Shown one piece after another: positions 21,160 to 34,853 of a stretch of 64,000 nucleotides of DNA. The notes under the pieces are model-generated. The model was given only the letters and a program-made list of their open reading frames with translations. It searched no databases and had not been told where the DNA came from. Position numbers and translations under genes: made by a program. Position 1 is the stretch's first letter. Every line of letters begins with the position of its first letter. This stretch comes from Eucommia ulmoides (lineage: Eukaryota; Streptophyta; Magnoliopsida; Garryales; Eucommiaceae). The stretch lies in contig CM028329.1 of the NCBI GenBank assembly GCA_016647705.1, positions 55,259,231 through 55,323,230 of the forward strand, written 5' to 3'.

Positions 21160-24100
21160 ATATGGATCGTGAAAATGAAAGTAGCGAGAATTCTGGACCC
21201 CAAAGAAAAAGGGATAGGATGCGGGAAAGCTTGGGTGCCGTCGAGCAAATTTTACTGGTTGTTGCACAACTGACTGAGCAACAGGCAAAGATGATGGAAT
21301 GCCAGAGGGCCCAAATCGAAATAGCCACTCCTTAGTCTATACTCCTGAAAAGATTTAAGGAATTGGAACCCCCCGACTATTACAGAAACTGCTGGTCCTA
21401 TTGATCCTGAAAATTGGTTGAGGAGCATAGGGCACGTATTTGAGGCAATGAGCATTACGGACGATAGTCGAGTTTTTCTCGCCACCTTCCAGTTGAAAGG
21501 GGAAGCCGAATATTGGTGGGGAAGAAATGAAGATGCTAATTTCAATTCCAGGCTAGGAGATCACTTGGGATCAATTTTTTACCGTATTTAATGAAAAGTA
21601 TTTCCCTGAATCTTATCAATTCGAGATGGAGGATGAATTCATATTACTTGAACAGGGGACGATGTTCGTTCTGCAGTATGAAATAAAATTTGATGCCTTG
21701 TCCCGATTCACTCCTGATTTGGTGAAGACCGAGGAAGTGAGATGTAGAAGGTTTTAGAAAGGATTAGATTTGCAAATTCGTTCATGGTTGATTGGCAGGT
21801 TAATCAAACGTTATGCAGAACTAGTAAACACTGCGAAATTAATAGAGAAATATGTGCAAGAAGCCACTCAAAATCGTGAACAGTACAAGAAGAGCAGGTT
21901 CGAGCCATCTAACAGATATTCAAGCAGCACCTCTCGAGGATCTAGCCCTCGACTGCAACTTCCTCGAGCTCCAACAACCGATCAGTTGGTAAGAAGCCAA
22001 GGACCACAACAATCATATTTCGGGCAACGACAAAATATATCTAGACAGAATTCTGACTAGAAAGGCTAGGGTAAGAGCCAGACGTTTAGCTGAGCTAGAA
22101 CAACCGTATGCTATTAATGTGGATCACTGGATCATTTCGTTAAGACTGTCCTATGGAGGGTCTAATATGTTTTCGTTGTCATTAGCCAGGTCATACATCT
22201 CTGTATTGTCTGAAACCTGCTGCTATACCTACACCTTCTCTGAGTAGTACGGGTAGTATTGGCCCTAGTGGTGTTTAGGGGCGAGGTAGAAGATTGGCAG
22301 GTAGACCTCCAACTCGAGGATGTGTATTTGCTAGAACCCAACAAGATGTCCAAGTTATCCTGAATGTGGTTACAAGTATCATATCTTTATATGATAGAGA
22401 TGCATGTATACTTATCGATCCCGGTTCTACTCATTCGTTTATTCCAACGACCTTTATAATACATGTAGGAAAAATTCCTACTTCTCTGTTATATGGTTTT
22501 ATTATTTCTACCCCTATAGGCGAGTTGGTGTTGATAGATAGTGTGTACAAAAATAGTCTGCTTCTCATTGGTGATAGAGAATTTTTAGTGGATTTATTAC
22601 CCCTGAGTATTCACGATTTTGATGTGATACTATGTATGGATTCACTATCTGGCTGTCATGCCACAGTCAATTGTTTTAAAAAGGAAGTTATTTTCTGAGT
22701 CTCAGGCAAGTCAGAGTTTATATTTTCGGGGGGTTGAATCATTACCCCTGTCATTTGATTTCAATTCTAGAGGCTAGGATTATTAAAGAAGGGATGCTAG
22801 GGATACCTCGCGCATGTGATTGACACCAGTCAGAATGTGGTACAGATGACAGATATTCCAGTGGTGGGGGATTATCCCGATGTATTTCTTGAAGAATTGC
22901 CAAGATTGCCATTGGATAGAAAAATTGAATTCACTATCGAATTACTTCCGGGAACTTCCTCTATATCAATTCCACCATATCGTATGGCACCTACGAAGCT
23001 ACAGGAATTGAAGATTCAATTGCAAGATCTATAAAACCACGAGTTTATCAGATATAGTGTTTCTCCGTGGGGAGCTCCACTATTATTCGTAATGAAGAAT
23101 TATGACACTCTGAGTATGTGCATCGATTACAGGTAGTTGAATAAGGGGACGATTCGTAATAAATACCTGTTACCTAGAATTGATGATTTGTTCGATAATT
23201 TACAGAAGGTCAGGGTATTTTCCAAAATAGATCTTCGATCAGGATATCGTCAGTTGAAGGTCAGAGATAGTGACGTGTTGAATATAGCATTCTGTACGAG
23301 ATATGTGCATTATGAATTTCTAGTTATGCCATTTGGGTTGGCAAATGCCCCTGTTGCTATTATGGATCTGATGAATCGGATCTTCCAACCATATTTAGAT
23401 CACTTTATCATCGTATTCATTTATGATATATTGATTTATTCCTAAAATAAAGAAGAGCATGCAGAACATCTCAAGATTGTGTTACAAATTTTGAGTGAGA
23501 AGCAATTGTATGCAAAGTTCAGTAAATATGAGTTTTTACTGAATATAGTCGTATAATTTGGGCATGTTATCTTGGGTTATGGTATACAAGTTGACCCAAA
23601 GAAAGTTCAAGTCGTTGTTCAGTGAAAAATGTCGAAAAGTGTGACAAAAGTTAAAAACTTCATGGGATTAGCGGGATATTATCGTCGGTTTGTACAAGAA
23701 TTTTCTGTTATAGCTGTTCCGTTGACCCGTTTGACTCGCAAGGAAACTAAATTTGATTGGACTGACAAATGTGAACAAAGCTTCTAGGAGCTGAAAAATA
23801 GACTGATATCAGCGTCAATACTTTCTCTCCCGATAGAAGGTGGTGGTTTTGTGATATATAGTGATGCTTTACTCTAGGGGCTATGTTGTGTACTAGTGAA
23901 ACATGACTATGTGATTGCATATGCCTCTCAGCAATTAAAGAATCATGAGTGTAACTATCCGACGCAAGATTTAGAGTTGGCAGTGATTGTGTTTGCATTA
24001 AAACTCTAAAGACATTATTTTTACGGCCAAACATGAGAGATATACACTGATCACCAGAGTTTAAAATATGTGTTTACTCAGAAATAACTGAATTTAAGAT

Positions 24101-25755
24101 AGCGACATTAGATGAAATTGATTAAGGATTACGATTGTACCATCCATTATTATATTAAAAACGTTAATGTTGTAATAGATACATTAAGTCGGAAATCGAC
24201 AAGTTTAGTTGCATACCTTCAAGTTGTTCATACTAACCTATATACCGAATTGAGATTCATGCGAGTCTAGTTTCCAGTTGGTTAGATAGTATCGTTACTT
24301 GCGACTTGGACTTTAAGACCGACATTAATCAACCGTATTATAGAAACGCAGAAGTCAGATGCCTAATTGGGAAATATTAGAGATTACGTGAAAAATAGTT
24401 AGAGATTCGACTATTACGTAAGAGATAATGATGAAGCCTTAATATTTGAAAATAGACTGTGTGCCTAATAATGTCGATTTAAAGAAAGATATCTCGGAAG
24501 AAACGAACAGCTCAGTGTGTGCAATGCATCCAAGCAGTACCAAAATGTATCAGGATTTTTGAGAACACTATTGGTGGAATGGAATGAAACGAGAAATTGT
24601 AGAACTTGTTGCCAGGTGTCTTGTCTGTTAGCAAGTCAGGATCGAGCACTAGTGTTTGGGAGGATTATTGCAGCCTTTACCTGCCCCAAAACGGAAGTGA
24701 GAACATATCACGATGGATTTTATTTTGAGATTTTCCTATACACAAAATGGGTATAATTCTATTTGGATGATTGTTGATAGACTTACCAAGCCTGCTCATC
24801 TTTTTGCCGTGAAAACCACGTACTCCATGGACAAGTACGCAAACTTGTATATTGACGAGATTATCAGATTGCATGGTACACTGGTTTCTATAGTGTCGAA
24901 TAGAGATTTGAGATTCATGTCGAAATTCTAGCCAAGTCTTCAAGCTGCTCTAGGTACTAAGTTAAAATTCAGTACAACTTTTCATCCTTAGACAGAGGAC
25001 CAATCAGAGCGTACAATTCAAACATTGGAAGATATGTTGAGGAGTTGCGTTTTAGAATTTCCTAGTAGCTGGGATGATCATTTGACGTTGATGGAGTTTG
25101 CCTATAACAATAACTACCATCTGACAATTGAAATGAAACCATATAAAGCGTTGTATGGTAGAAGATGTAGAACTCTAGTCTGTTGGATTGAAGTTGGAGA
25201 ACAAAAATTATTAATACCTGACATAGCTCAAATGATAGCGAAAAAGGTAAAAGTGATTCAAGAAAGACTGAAAACTGCTCAGAATCGACAAAAGAGTTAT
25301 GCTGACAAGCGTAAACGAGAGTGAGAATTTAAAGTAGGTGATTACGTGTTTTTACATATATTACCGTAAAAGCGCATAGTGAAATTTGGGAAGAGGAGGA
25401 AGTTATTTTCGAGGTACATCGATCTATACGAGATTCTAGAATGGGTTGACACAGCTGCTTATCGACTAGCGTTGCTGCCAAAATTGTCTAGATTACACGA
25501 TGTTTTCCACATTTCGATGCTTAGGAAATACGTGTCGGATTCTTTACATTCGTTGTCTTCTCAACCAATCAAATTGAAGGAAAACGTGTCATACGTTGAG
25601 GAGCCAATATAGATTCTAAACCTTAAAAATCAAGTATTGCGGATGAAAACAATCCCATTGGTGAAAGTGTAATGGCGCAGCCACTCTGTGGAATAAGCGA
25701 CGTGGAAAAGAGAAGAGGAGATGAGAAATAAATATTTGCATTTATTTGTTTAAGG
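21160..25755 (+). pseudogene. Decayed Gypsy gag-pol of the element at 18920 (fossil)
   Basis: Recognisable plus-strand segments, in order: gag ending in a degraded zinc-knuckle region; a retropepsin-like segment (RDACILIDPGSTHSF); reverse transcriptase with ELPGT-like and [14 protein letters not shown] blocks and the palm region; RNase H; integrase (WMIVDRLTKPAHLFAVKTTY, LHGTLVSIVS); and a chromodomain tail. Each aligns with the better-preserved element at 45.3-49.96 kb. Confidence 0.88.
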
Positions 25756-25798
25756 TAACTAAAATTTGAGGACGAAATTTCTTTTAGGGGGGAATGAT

Positions 25799-26010
25799 TA
25801 TAAATCATAATTTTGTGCATGCATATTTCTAGTTGCATTTTAGAAAATTTAGAAAACAATGGGGTTCATTGTCTTATTTAAATTTTATCTTAAAAAAATC
25901 TAGGGGTTATTATGGTAATTTTAATTTTGACTTTTAAAAATTTAGGGATATAATTAATATTTTCTTTATTTCAAGAAGGATAATTAGTGTAAATAAATAA
26001 ATTAATTAAA

Positions 26011-26043
<33 letters not shown>

Positions 26044-26199
26044 AAATTACACGGTTGAAATTGGTTTCCTTCATAAAGAATAAACCATTTCAACCATATA
26101 AACATATATGTGTTATAAAAAAATTACGACATGTGTCAAGACCCAAAAAAAAAAAGAAAAAAAAAGGGAAAAGTGGTTGGTTGTTCCTATATACATGTT

Positions 26200-26230
<31 letters not shown>

Positions 26231-27856
26231 CTCAATGGTTATTTGTAGAAAAAGAAAAGAAGACAACCGAAACATTGAAGGGAGCTGAGGTATGAAATTA
26301 CTTTACATTTATATCTATATCTATCTATCTATCTATCTATCTACATATATATATATATATATATGCAAAATACATATATGTGTGTGTGTGTGTTCGGGAA
26401 ATATAGTAGGTATATTTATTCATAGATATAGCTAAATTGCGAAGAATACTATTTAAAATAAAAATTATAAATTTTATTAAAATGACAATTTTTAGTATTC
26501 GTTGAAATAATACTAATAATATTATTAACAGTTGATTAATATTTTTTTGTAGATTAAATTAGTAACAAGCAAAATTTTTGTAATTGTTATTATAATATTT
26601 TGGTACAGTTAATATTAACTTAGGAAATTAGGCATTAAATAATTTCTCAAAAAAATTTGGGAATGAAAAAGATTTCATTTCAGGGTCACACAATGCATAT
26701 TATATTTATTTAAATAAATTCTTAGTTTAGACATTGTCGTTGTTAGGTTTATAGGCGCTCCGACCACGTCAGCATTTTGACAACAGTGTTTTCAGTAGCG
26801 CAAATATCGAGGTGAATATACTACCTTCTATGTAAATTATTAAATTATATTTTTCATACTAAGTTGTGGAAAATAAAATATTTATTAAAAAATAATGATT
26901 TTATAACGTTACGTGAATCGAGTAAATTTTTAAGTAAGGAAAGTAATTTTATTTATTATCCGACTATACCATAATATGATCCCGATAGAAGGACATGTCC
27001 TGCGGGATGTTGTTGGTCCTAACAGGAGGGAATGTCTTGTAGGACGTTTGAGTTGTGACCTGATAGGAGGGCAACTCCTACAGGTGGTTGTTGTTGTGAT
27101 TGTTGTTGTTGTTATTGTTGTTGACTATTAAAATGGTGGAGTTAAATATGGTATTAATTGTCAATATGGTGAAGCTGAATATGAAATTGACAATATAATG
27201 TGGTGGAGTTGAATATATTGATGATACGATAGTTTATACCACGTGTTGGCTCCTACCATTGGAGATATTAAATGACCTTAACACTGATGATAATCTTAGA
27301 TTGCACAGTGGTACAGGTTACGGTAACGTCATAATTCCCGATCATGAGGTGAAACGATCCTATGGCTAGTAAGAAAATATGTGTGTGGTATTTTATTATA
27401 TATCAAAATAATCTGATTGGTTAATTTGAATAGAGTTTTATTTTGACTCAGTGTGCGGTTATATTTATATTATGTTTTGAAAAGTGGTATTTGATAATTA
27501 TACTTGATTCATAAATTATTTTTATATTATGAAGACAGTAAACCGATAAAATATTTTATCTCATGTACCTCGGCTAGAGACGAGTCCACTACTAGTACTA
27601 GGTAGAGTTAGAAGGTGGTTTTATTTTTGGAAGATTGGAAGGACCAGTGTGAACCGTGAAAGGTTCAGTCTTTGTAGTTTTGTTATGCATATTTAGGACA
27701 CGTGTATTTCTGAGTTTTGAGGTTGGTAAATATATTTTTGGAAACAAAAATCTCTACATCAGTACATATTTATATATGTGATATTATTGATCGGATAACA
27801 TCAAGTCGACGTGATGCCTAGCCTCGGGTGTGGGGGCCCTGGGGTGGAGTGTGACA
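25799..27856 (+). repeat. 3' LTR of the decayed Del/Tekay element
   Basis: Aligns with 18920-20955 from near its start (TATAAATCATAATTTTGTGC) to GGAGTGTGACA. Carries its own (TATC)n and (TA)n tracts near 26311-26364. Substitutions and small length changes against the 5' LTR are frequent. Confidence 0.88.
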
Positions 27857-28545
27857 CTTAAACACCCAAAACAATGGACCATGTATTGAGAAAACGCTCT
27901 AAGGCCTTTGCAATTTGGTCCTTGTTCATGGAATAGGATTATTTCAAGCAGGATATCCACATTAACGTGTTGGACAAGATTGCAAAAAACATTAAAGAAA
28001 GCATTTTAAACTATTGCAAAATTCTTTATTTCTTAGCTGTCATCTGGGAGGTTTGGAAAGATAGGAACAAATAAACTGTTTAAACGTTCCATCAGGGAAC
28101 CATTCTAGGTCGTTTCCAAAATATTTCTTCCCTTCAAAGATCTTTTGGAAGCGTATTATCCTACACACCAACCAGGTGATCCTTGACGTTTACTTGCATC
28201 TAATTGGAACCCTCCCTTGGCAAGTTTCTACAAATTAAATGCAGATGGAAGTGTAAAAAGGAACCCATAGAAATGAGGTATATGAGAATTGCTTCGTGAC
28301 CATCAAGGCATCTGGCTGATTGGGTACTACGGATAGATGTTGTCTTGCACTAGTCTTGAAGTGGAACTCAAGAGTATATATATTGAGATCCTAATCGTGA
28401 TATCTAAAGACAACACAAGGGGTGTGGTGAAAATGGACTTGGTAGAGGCAATAACACTTATCCTTGAAGACTACTCGAAAACCCCATGCTACAAGTCATG
28501 GGTTGAAGATTGCAAGAGATCTCTTCAAAACAACAACTACAAGCT
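27857..28545 (+). pseudogene. L1-type LINE fragment 5: end of zf-RVT and start of RNase H
   Basis: The segment TPKTMDHVLRKRSKAFAIW continues the zinc-binding block. VIWEVWKDRNK follows, then the RNase H start LASFYKLNADGSVK (first catalytic Asp in the DGS context) and later VKMDLVEAITLILEDY and SWVEDCKRSLQNNN. This matches plant L1 elements that carry a C-terminal RNase H. It is cut at AAGCT by the Gypsy element at 28546. Confidence 0.85.
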
Positions 28546-29914
28546 TGATAGGTGTAATTTACCTATCGATTTCCAAACCTAACTCGTTAGTTTTCGAGTA
28601 TGCTTATTATATTTTATTACGTTTTAATACGTTTTTATTCTTTTTGTTATAAATCAGGTGTATGGGGTGAAAAGGGGATGAAAACGGATCATAAACGATT
28701 AAATCGGATCAAGAACGATGAAAGAACAGTGGAAAAACAAGCAAAAAGGCAAAATTCATAACCTGCAGCCTACCGCCGTAGCGGTCAAGATGCAGAAAAG
28801 GCCCTAAAGTTGCTGAAAACCCACCGCCGTGGGGGTGAAAGAACAGGAAGTCTTTGCTCCCACCGCTGCATCCATCGCCGAGGCCGTGACCAAACCAACA
28901 TACTTACTGCCCCGGTTGTCACTTTGCACATAGTTTAGATATTTATTTTAGATATTTTGAACCCTATATCTTTTCTCCATTCGGCCAAGAGAGACCCCTG
29001 AGGGTTCATAATATTTTGAGAGTGTTTTGGGGAGTGCTCAATCAAATCCGAATGAGAAGAACACATTGCAAAGAAGGAGAAGCGATCGTTGAACGGTTCT
29101 TGCGCCAAATCTTTGGAATACAACTAAGTTCTTCCATTTCTCTCTTTATTTTCTTAACTTTGGTAGGTTGTTGAGCATGCTTAGCTCGTTTTTCATTGTA
29201 TAAATAGTTAAAACCATAAGCTAAATCGATTTTGTCTAGGGATTAATAATATTTATGAAATCGTTGTTTGTTTGAGTTGTATTTCGTTAATGGTTATTCT
29301 TCACTAATTCGATCGTGTTTACCGTTATTATTTGATTATATGCTTGTTTAGATATATAGAGAACACGGGGTTTGACACTAGGGAGAGGTAACCCCGAATT
29401 CGGATTAGGGTAAACACAATGCGACGATCTAATAACCCGGGAGGGAGTTAGAACGTGTACAATTAATGACGTTGGGGCAAGACTCATGTGACCCAGTGTC
29501 GTTAAGATGTTGAGGGGGACTTATTCGTTGACATAAAATCGTATATTCACTCATCTTACACTCAGGAGAGGTGGTGAGTGAGTTTACGATACAGAGATTG
29601 TCAGATAGGTTGAACACCATTATTGTAAACTAAACGAAACTAAATACGGTTTTTGTAACTGAAATTAATCCTTAGATAATCTTCTCTCTTAAACATCTCA
29701 ATATAGTATTATAGTTTAATTAACTTATTATTAGTATTAATTAATTATAAATCAATTTTTATCGCTTAGATAAAATTAGGTTATGATAATTACGATACTC
29801 GATAATAATCTCAACCAATCCCTGTTGATATGACAACCCCTACTCCTTTCCATCTATACTAAAACTTGACCTGTACACTTGCGGTGAAAGTGTCGACGTA
29901 ATATTCCATCACCA
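28546..29914 (+). repeat. 5' LTR of the outer gag-only Gypsy element
   Basis: 1369 bp. Contains several partial copies of the CACCGCCGCGGCGGTG-type palindrome (28760-28910) and a conserved block GGGTTTGACACTxGGGAGAGGTAACCCCGAATTCGG (loose pattern) shared by all four LTRs. Confidence 0.9.
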
Positions 29915-30059
29915 AGTTTTTGGCGCCATTGCCGGAGATTGTGTTTTAGATTATTGTTGATATTGTGAGTAAATACCCGATTTTAATTTAGGTATTTTTT
30001 TTTGTGTATAATTTTTTTCTTTGTAGTTTTTGTTTTTTATTTCTCCTACAGGGTATTTG

Positions 30060-30740
30060 ACGACATTAGATCAACAAGTGTTTTTGTATTTCTTTCAATG
30101 GGATTTCGAGCCATTTTATAGTGCTTGGGATCATTACAAGAAATTGCTATTTTGATTTTCGAACCATGGTTTCTCGAGTGAAGGTCAACTACTGAATTTC
30201 TTTGATGGGTTATTAGTCGCAACTAGAATGTGGGTGGAAGGAGAAAACGGTACCGCCTCTTTCTATGAACTAATTGCGGGTGAAGCCTTTTGGTCGTTTG
30301 AGGAATTGGTGATCTTTGATTATCAGAGTTGGAATTATTTAGCAAGTCACCAAAACTTGGGGGATTGTTTCAATACTACGACGTCATGGATTGACATGCC
30401 GAACCAACAAGAGGAGTCTTCCTCCACCTTAGAAGAGATATTTGCTACAGTTATAGGAGAGACTCAGGCTTTTTGGAGGGTAAGAAATGGCTGGCTAAAT
30501 GAGCACGAGGTTCGTCTTGAAACAATTGAGACAATCAGCGCTGAAATCGATGAGAGCGTAACGTCTCTTCAGACCCAAATTAGTTATCTTATCTGCTCAA
30601 TTGAGGCCGAGTCAGATGTGGTGGAACTGAGAGAAACAAATGCCACATTCAGTGAAAGCCACCATGAGGAACCGGAAACGAGTGGAAGGAGCTTGGGAGA
30701 GTTCAACTATGCTTATCCGAATGAGATGGAAACCTAAGCA
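30060..30740 (+). CDS. Tat/Athila-like gag remnant of the outer element (fossil)
   Basis: The best frame (30228-30737, about 170 residues) holds MWVEGENGTASFYELIAGEA, resembling the gag block of Tat/Athila elements in which a short FYxGL stretch precedes a D/E-rich AGGxL region. The rest is acidic, with likely coiled-coil character (LETIETISAEIDESVTSLQT). The homologous region of the nested element is at 33835-34853. Confidence 0.65.
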
Positions 30741-32270
30741 TGGATCGACAATTGTGATTCGTCTCCATTGGAGATCCAAATTGTGATGCCACCATCGATC
30801 CCAAACGATCGCATCTACGAGGATCTGATGTGGCTCACTTATCCTTCGTCGCCATTAGCAATGTCCTTTCATGCCCACCAAGTACATGAGTCGGTGAAGA
30901 GTGTTGTTGAAAGCTTCAAGCCATAAAATACCAAATCTCGCCAAGCTTGAGGGCATAAACAACCAAGACCCATACGTAGTGTTGTACGACACTTACTATG
31001 GGCGAAAGTCGTTCTTTGACGAGCCATTCTCCGTGTCGGGCCGATGACAATAAACCACACGCTTCTTGGGAGGCAACGCAAGACAAAAATAAATTAAATC
31101 TGTCACTGCCGACTTGATTCGGAGGTGAGATTCTCTCGCCTCCCAGGTACATGTTCTAAACCCCCGTCTTTAATATCATGCTTTATGCTTTCATTGGGAT
31201 CGCTGATGGGTTGTTGAGGACACTGTTCGTTTTAAATTTGGCAGTGATGTGTAGTATGTTAGTTATGTTGTTTTGTCTTATTGTGTGCATGTTTGTTTAG
31301 GTTAGTTGTTATTGTATGCTGAGTTTTGACTTTATCTGAGCCATTACCCAATGATGACTCTGTCTCCTAATTGTTTTTTGAGGTCGAGCATAAAGCTCAT
31401 TTATATGTGTTCTGTGTGCTTGACGTATCATTTTAGTAAAAGTTATTGTAGATTCTAAATGCACGAGCAAATTAACTCATTGTATAACTGTCCAATTTAT
31501 TTGAATAACCATTCGCCAAGTTCATGACAATAGGGATTTTAGAACTTGATTTGGGAAAAATTCAAGGAGAAATCCTAAGCGAGGTAGTTTGGGAGATATG
31601 ATTTAGGCATTCATTTTTATCGCTTAAGCCTTTGCAGCCTACCTTGTTAAATATTTATCCCTCATTACCCTGTCGAAGCCTAAAAACCATTTCAATTCTA
31701 AACACTTAACTAATACCATGGCCAATTGAATTCTTTCCAAACCTATATCGCTGAATTGAAGGCACAATTTGAGTGAATCAAGTTAGCAGTTGCAAATGGT
31801 ACTTGATGTGAGCGGTTGGGTTTAGGGCGAGCTTTTAATTGGTTCGGTATTCGAGTACTCACTTGTCATTTTTCTTTCATTTTAACAACACCCGTGAAAT
31901 TCTAATAATCGAATAAGTTTGGGAGTGTGGTTCATTAAAAAAAAAACATGTATATACAGTGTTATTTTCCATGTCTTTTGACAAATGAGTAAGTCGGTCT
32001 TAAATATATGTTTAGAATTGCTTCCAATATTATCTACGGGGTTTCGAGAGTGATTTTATGCCAATTGTTGTGCCTTGGGTAACGTTAAGTTAACAATGTT
32101 AACCCGTTTTCTATTCCGATATACCCTTAGCCAAATGTTTCAAAACTAAACCAAGTCCTAATGATCTATTTGGATTTCCGAGCCTACATTAGTAGAGAAT
32201 AGAACCTGGTAAGGCTTATGGATTCCCTATATCTTATTGAATTTAGTCATGAACTTTATTGGTGGATAAT
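30741..32270. other. Interior of the outer element downstream of gag, no pol
   Basis: About 1.5 kb with only short frames. It aligns along its length with 34854-36090 of the nested element (for example CTTCTTGGGAGG, TTTATGCTTTCATTGGGATC, TTGGGGAGGTAG-like blocks). A conserved non-coding interior in both copies, without reverse transcriptase or integrase motifs. Confidence 0.6.
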
Positions 32271-33834
32271 TGATAGGTGTAATTTACTTATATATTCCCA
32301 AATCGAACTTGTTAGTTTTCAAGTGTAATTATAATATTTTAATACGTTTTAATATTTTTTTTTTATTCTTTTTGTATTAACACAGGTGTATGGGGGTGAA
32401 AATGGATGAAAACGGATCAATAACGATTAAATTAGATCAAGAACGATGGAAAAACAAGTATAAAGGCAAAATTCTGAAAAGCAGCCCACCACTGCGACAT
32501 CCAGACCTCCGTCACGGCGGTCAATATGCAGAGAAGGTTATTTTGTTGCTGAAAGCCCAGCACTGAGGCGGTGAACTCACCACTGCAACGGTGAAACAAC
32601 AGCAAGGTCTCTGCTTCCATTGCTGAGTCCACCGCCGAGGCTATGATCAAACCAACTTAACCACCGCCGCGGCGGTGACTCTGCACACACTTTAGATATT
32701 TATTTAGATATTTTTTAGGCCTATATCTTCCTCATCTATTTTATTTCAGCAATTATAGAGCTCCTAGGGTTAGAATAGAGTTGAGAGGTTTTTAGGGAAT
32801 GCTCCACCAAATCCGAAAGAGAAGATTACGATGTGAAGAAGGAGTAGTGATCTCGGAACGGTTTTAGTGCCAAATTTTGGGACTACGGCTAGTTTCTCTC
32901 GTTTCTTTATTTATTTCTTAACTTCGGATTATGGTTTGAGCATGTTTAACTCGTTTATCATTGTATATACGGTTATGGTCGTTAGCTAAATGGATATTGT
33001 CTAGGGATTACTATAACCTATGAATATGTAATTTTGAAATCGGTGTTTTGTTAATGATTGTTCTTCATTATTTGATTGTGTTTGTCATTTCTCTTTGTTT
33101 ATTATGCTTGTTATGATATATTGAAAATACGGGGTTTGACACTCGAGAGAAGTAACCCCGAATTCGGATTAGGGTTAAACACAACACGACGATCTAATAA
33201 CTCGGGAGAGAGTTAGAAAGTGTGCAATCAATAACGTTGGGGCAAGGCTCATGTGATTATGTGTTCTAAAAAATACTAGAAGGGGACTTCGGCATTAAAG
33301 CGAAGTCACATATTCTTTGACTTGTCACTCATGAGATGGAGTGAATGAGTTTACGATACAGAGGTTATCAGATAAGTCGAGCACTGTTAACGTAAGCCAA
33401 CTGAGATCAAACGCGTTTTTGTAAACTAAGTTAATCCCTAAATAATACATTCCCATAAACATATCATATTAGTAATATAGTATAATTAGATAAATTAGTA
33501 TTTAGTATTAGTATATTAATAATTATAAATTTTATTTTTTATCGCCTAGATAAAATTAGGTTATGATAATTACAGTACTCGACAATATTCTCAACCAATC
33601 CCTGTGGAAACGATAACCCTTACTTTTCTCACTCTACTAAAACTTGACTCGTACACTTGCGGTGAAAGTGGCAACGTAATATTCCGCCACCAAGTTTTTG
33701 GCGCCATTGCTGGGGATTAGTTTTTTAGATTGTTGTTAATATTGTGAGTAAATAACTTGATTTTAATTTAGGCATTTCTTTTGTTTATAATTTTTTGTTT
33801 GTAGTTTTGTTTTTTTATTTCTTATGCAGGGTAC

Positions 33835-34853
33835 TTGAAGATGCTAGATCAACAAGTATTCATTCATTTCTTTCAACAAGATTCCGAGCCATTTTATTGT
33901 GCTTGGGATCGCTACAACGAGTTGTTATTTCGGTTTCCAAGTCATGGGTTCCCGAGGGAGTGTCAACTTTTGAATTTCCTCGACGGGTTACAAGCCGCAA
34001 CCAGAACATGGGTGGAAGGAGGAAACGATACCTCATCTTTCTATGACCTAACCGCAGATGAAACCATTTGGTCGTTGGAGGAATGACGACTTTCGATTTT
34101 CAAAGTTGGAATTATTCACTAAGTCACCAAAGCTTGGCAGATTGTTCCAACACTTCGGTGCCATGGATTGACACCCTCGATCAATATGTTCAATCTTTTC
34201 TCGCCCTGGAGGAAATATTTTTTGATTTTATTAGAGAGACTCAGGCGAATTGGCGGGAGACTAATGATCGGATCAATGAGCACGAGGATCGTCTTGCCAA
34301 CATTGAGAAGGTCTGCGTAGAAATCGATGTGACCGTAACGTTTCTTCAAACGCAAATGGGTCAACTTCTTTGCTTCATTGAGTCTGAGTCCGAAGTGGTG
34401 GCACTGAGAGGCGAACAAATCACATCCGAATGTGAAAGCCACCGTGAGGAACCAAATGCAAACGAAAGACACTTGGTTGAGATCGAAGACGATCAAGTTA
34501 ATTGGGAGAGAACTAAAGTGTGGATTGGTGATGGAGATTCACATATTAATCGTTGTGAGTTTTCACCGTTTGAATTCCAGTTGGTGACGCCGCACTCAAT
34601 CCAAGAAAATTGCATCTACAAGGATCCGATGTGGCTCACCTATCTTACTCCATTTCCAGCTCAGTACATTCAAGTTCTCCAAGTGCATAAATCAGAGCTG
34701 AGTCGAGTTGAAAGATCGAGCCACACATTACAACATCTCGCCAGTCTTGAGGCCATACAAAATCAAGACCCGTACGTAGTGTTGTATGACACGTACTACG
34801 GGCGAAAGCTGCTCTTTGATGAACCATTCTCCATGTTGGGCCTAGGACAATAA
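33835..34853 (+). CDS. Tat/Athila-like gag remnant of the nested element (fossil)
   Basis: Two long frames cover this region. The first begins near MLDQQVFIHFFQQDSEPFYC in one frame and holds LLNFLDGLQAATRTWVEGGN; the second holds a long acidic, coiled-coil-like region (INEHEDRLANIEKVCVEIDV). It matches 30060-30900 of the outer element. No zinc knuckle or enzyme motif is visible. Confidence 0.65.

Larger units (their letters stand above)
18920..27856 (+). mobile_element. Del/Tekay chromovirus (Ty3/Gypsy), heavily decayed, with both LTRs
   Basis: LTRs at 18920-20955 and about 25799-27856. The primer site TGGTATCAGAAC (tRNA-Met type) is at 20961-20972, and a purine tract lies before 25799. The interior gives gag (21.16-22.25 kb), protease (22.29-22.70), reverse transcriptase (22.82-23.45), RNase H (23.64-24.24), integrase (24.3-25.3) and a C-terminal chromodomain-like block (25.65-25.75): the Gypsy order. 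The element is clearly dead, with dozens of breaks, and is an older relative of the element at 42599. Flanks are CTCAG and CTTAA, a likely target duplication that has since diverged. Confidence 0.9.
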
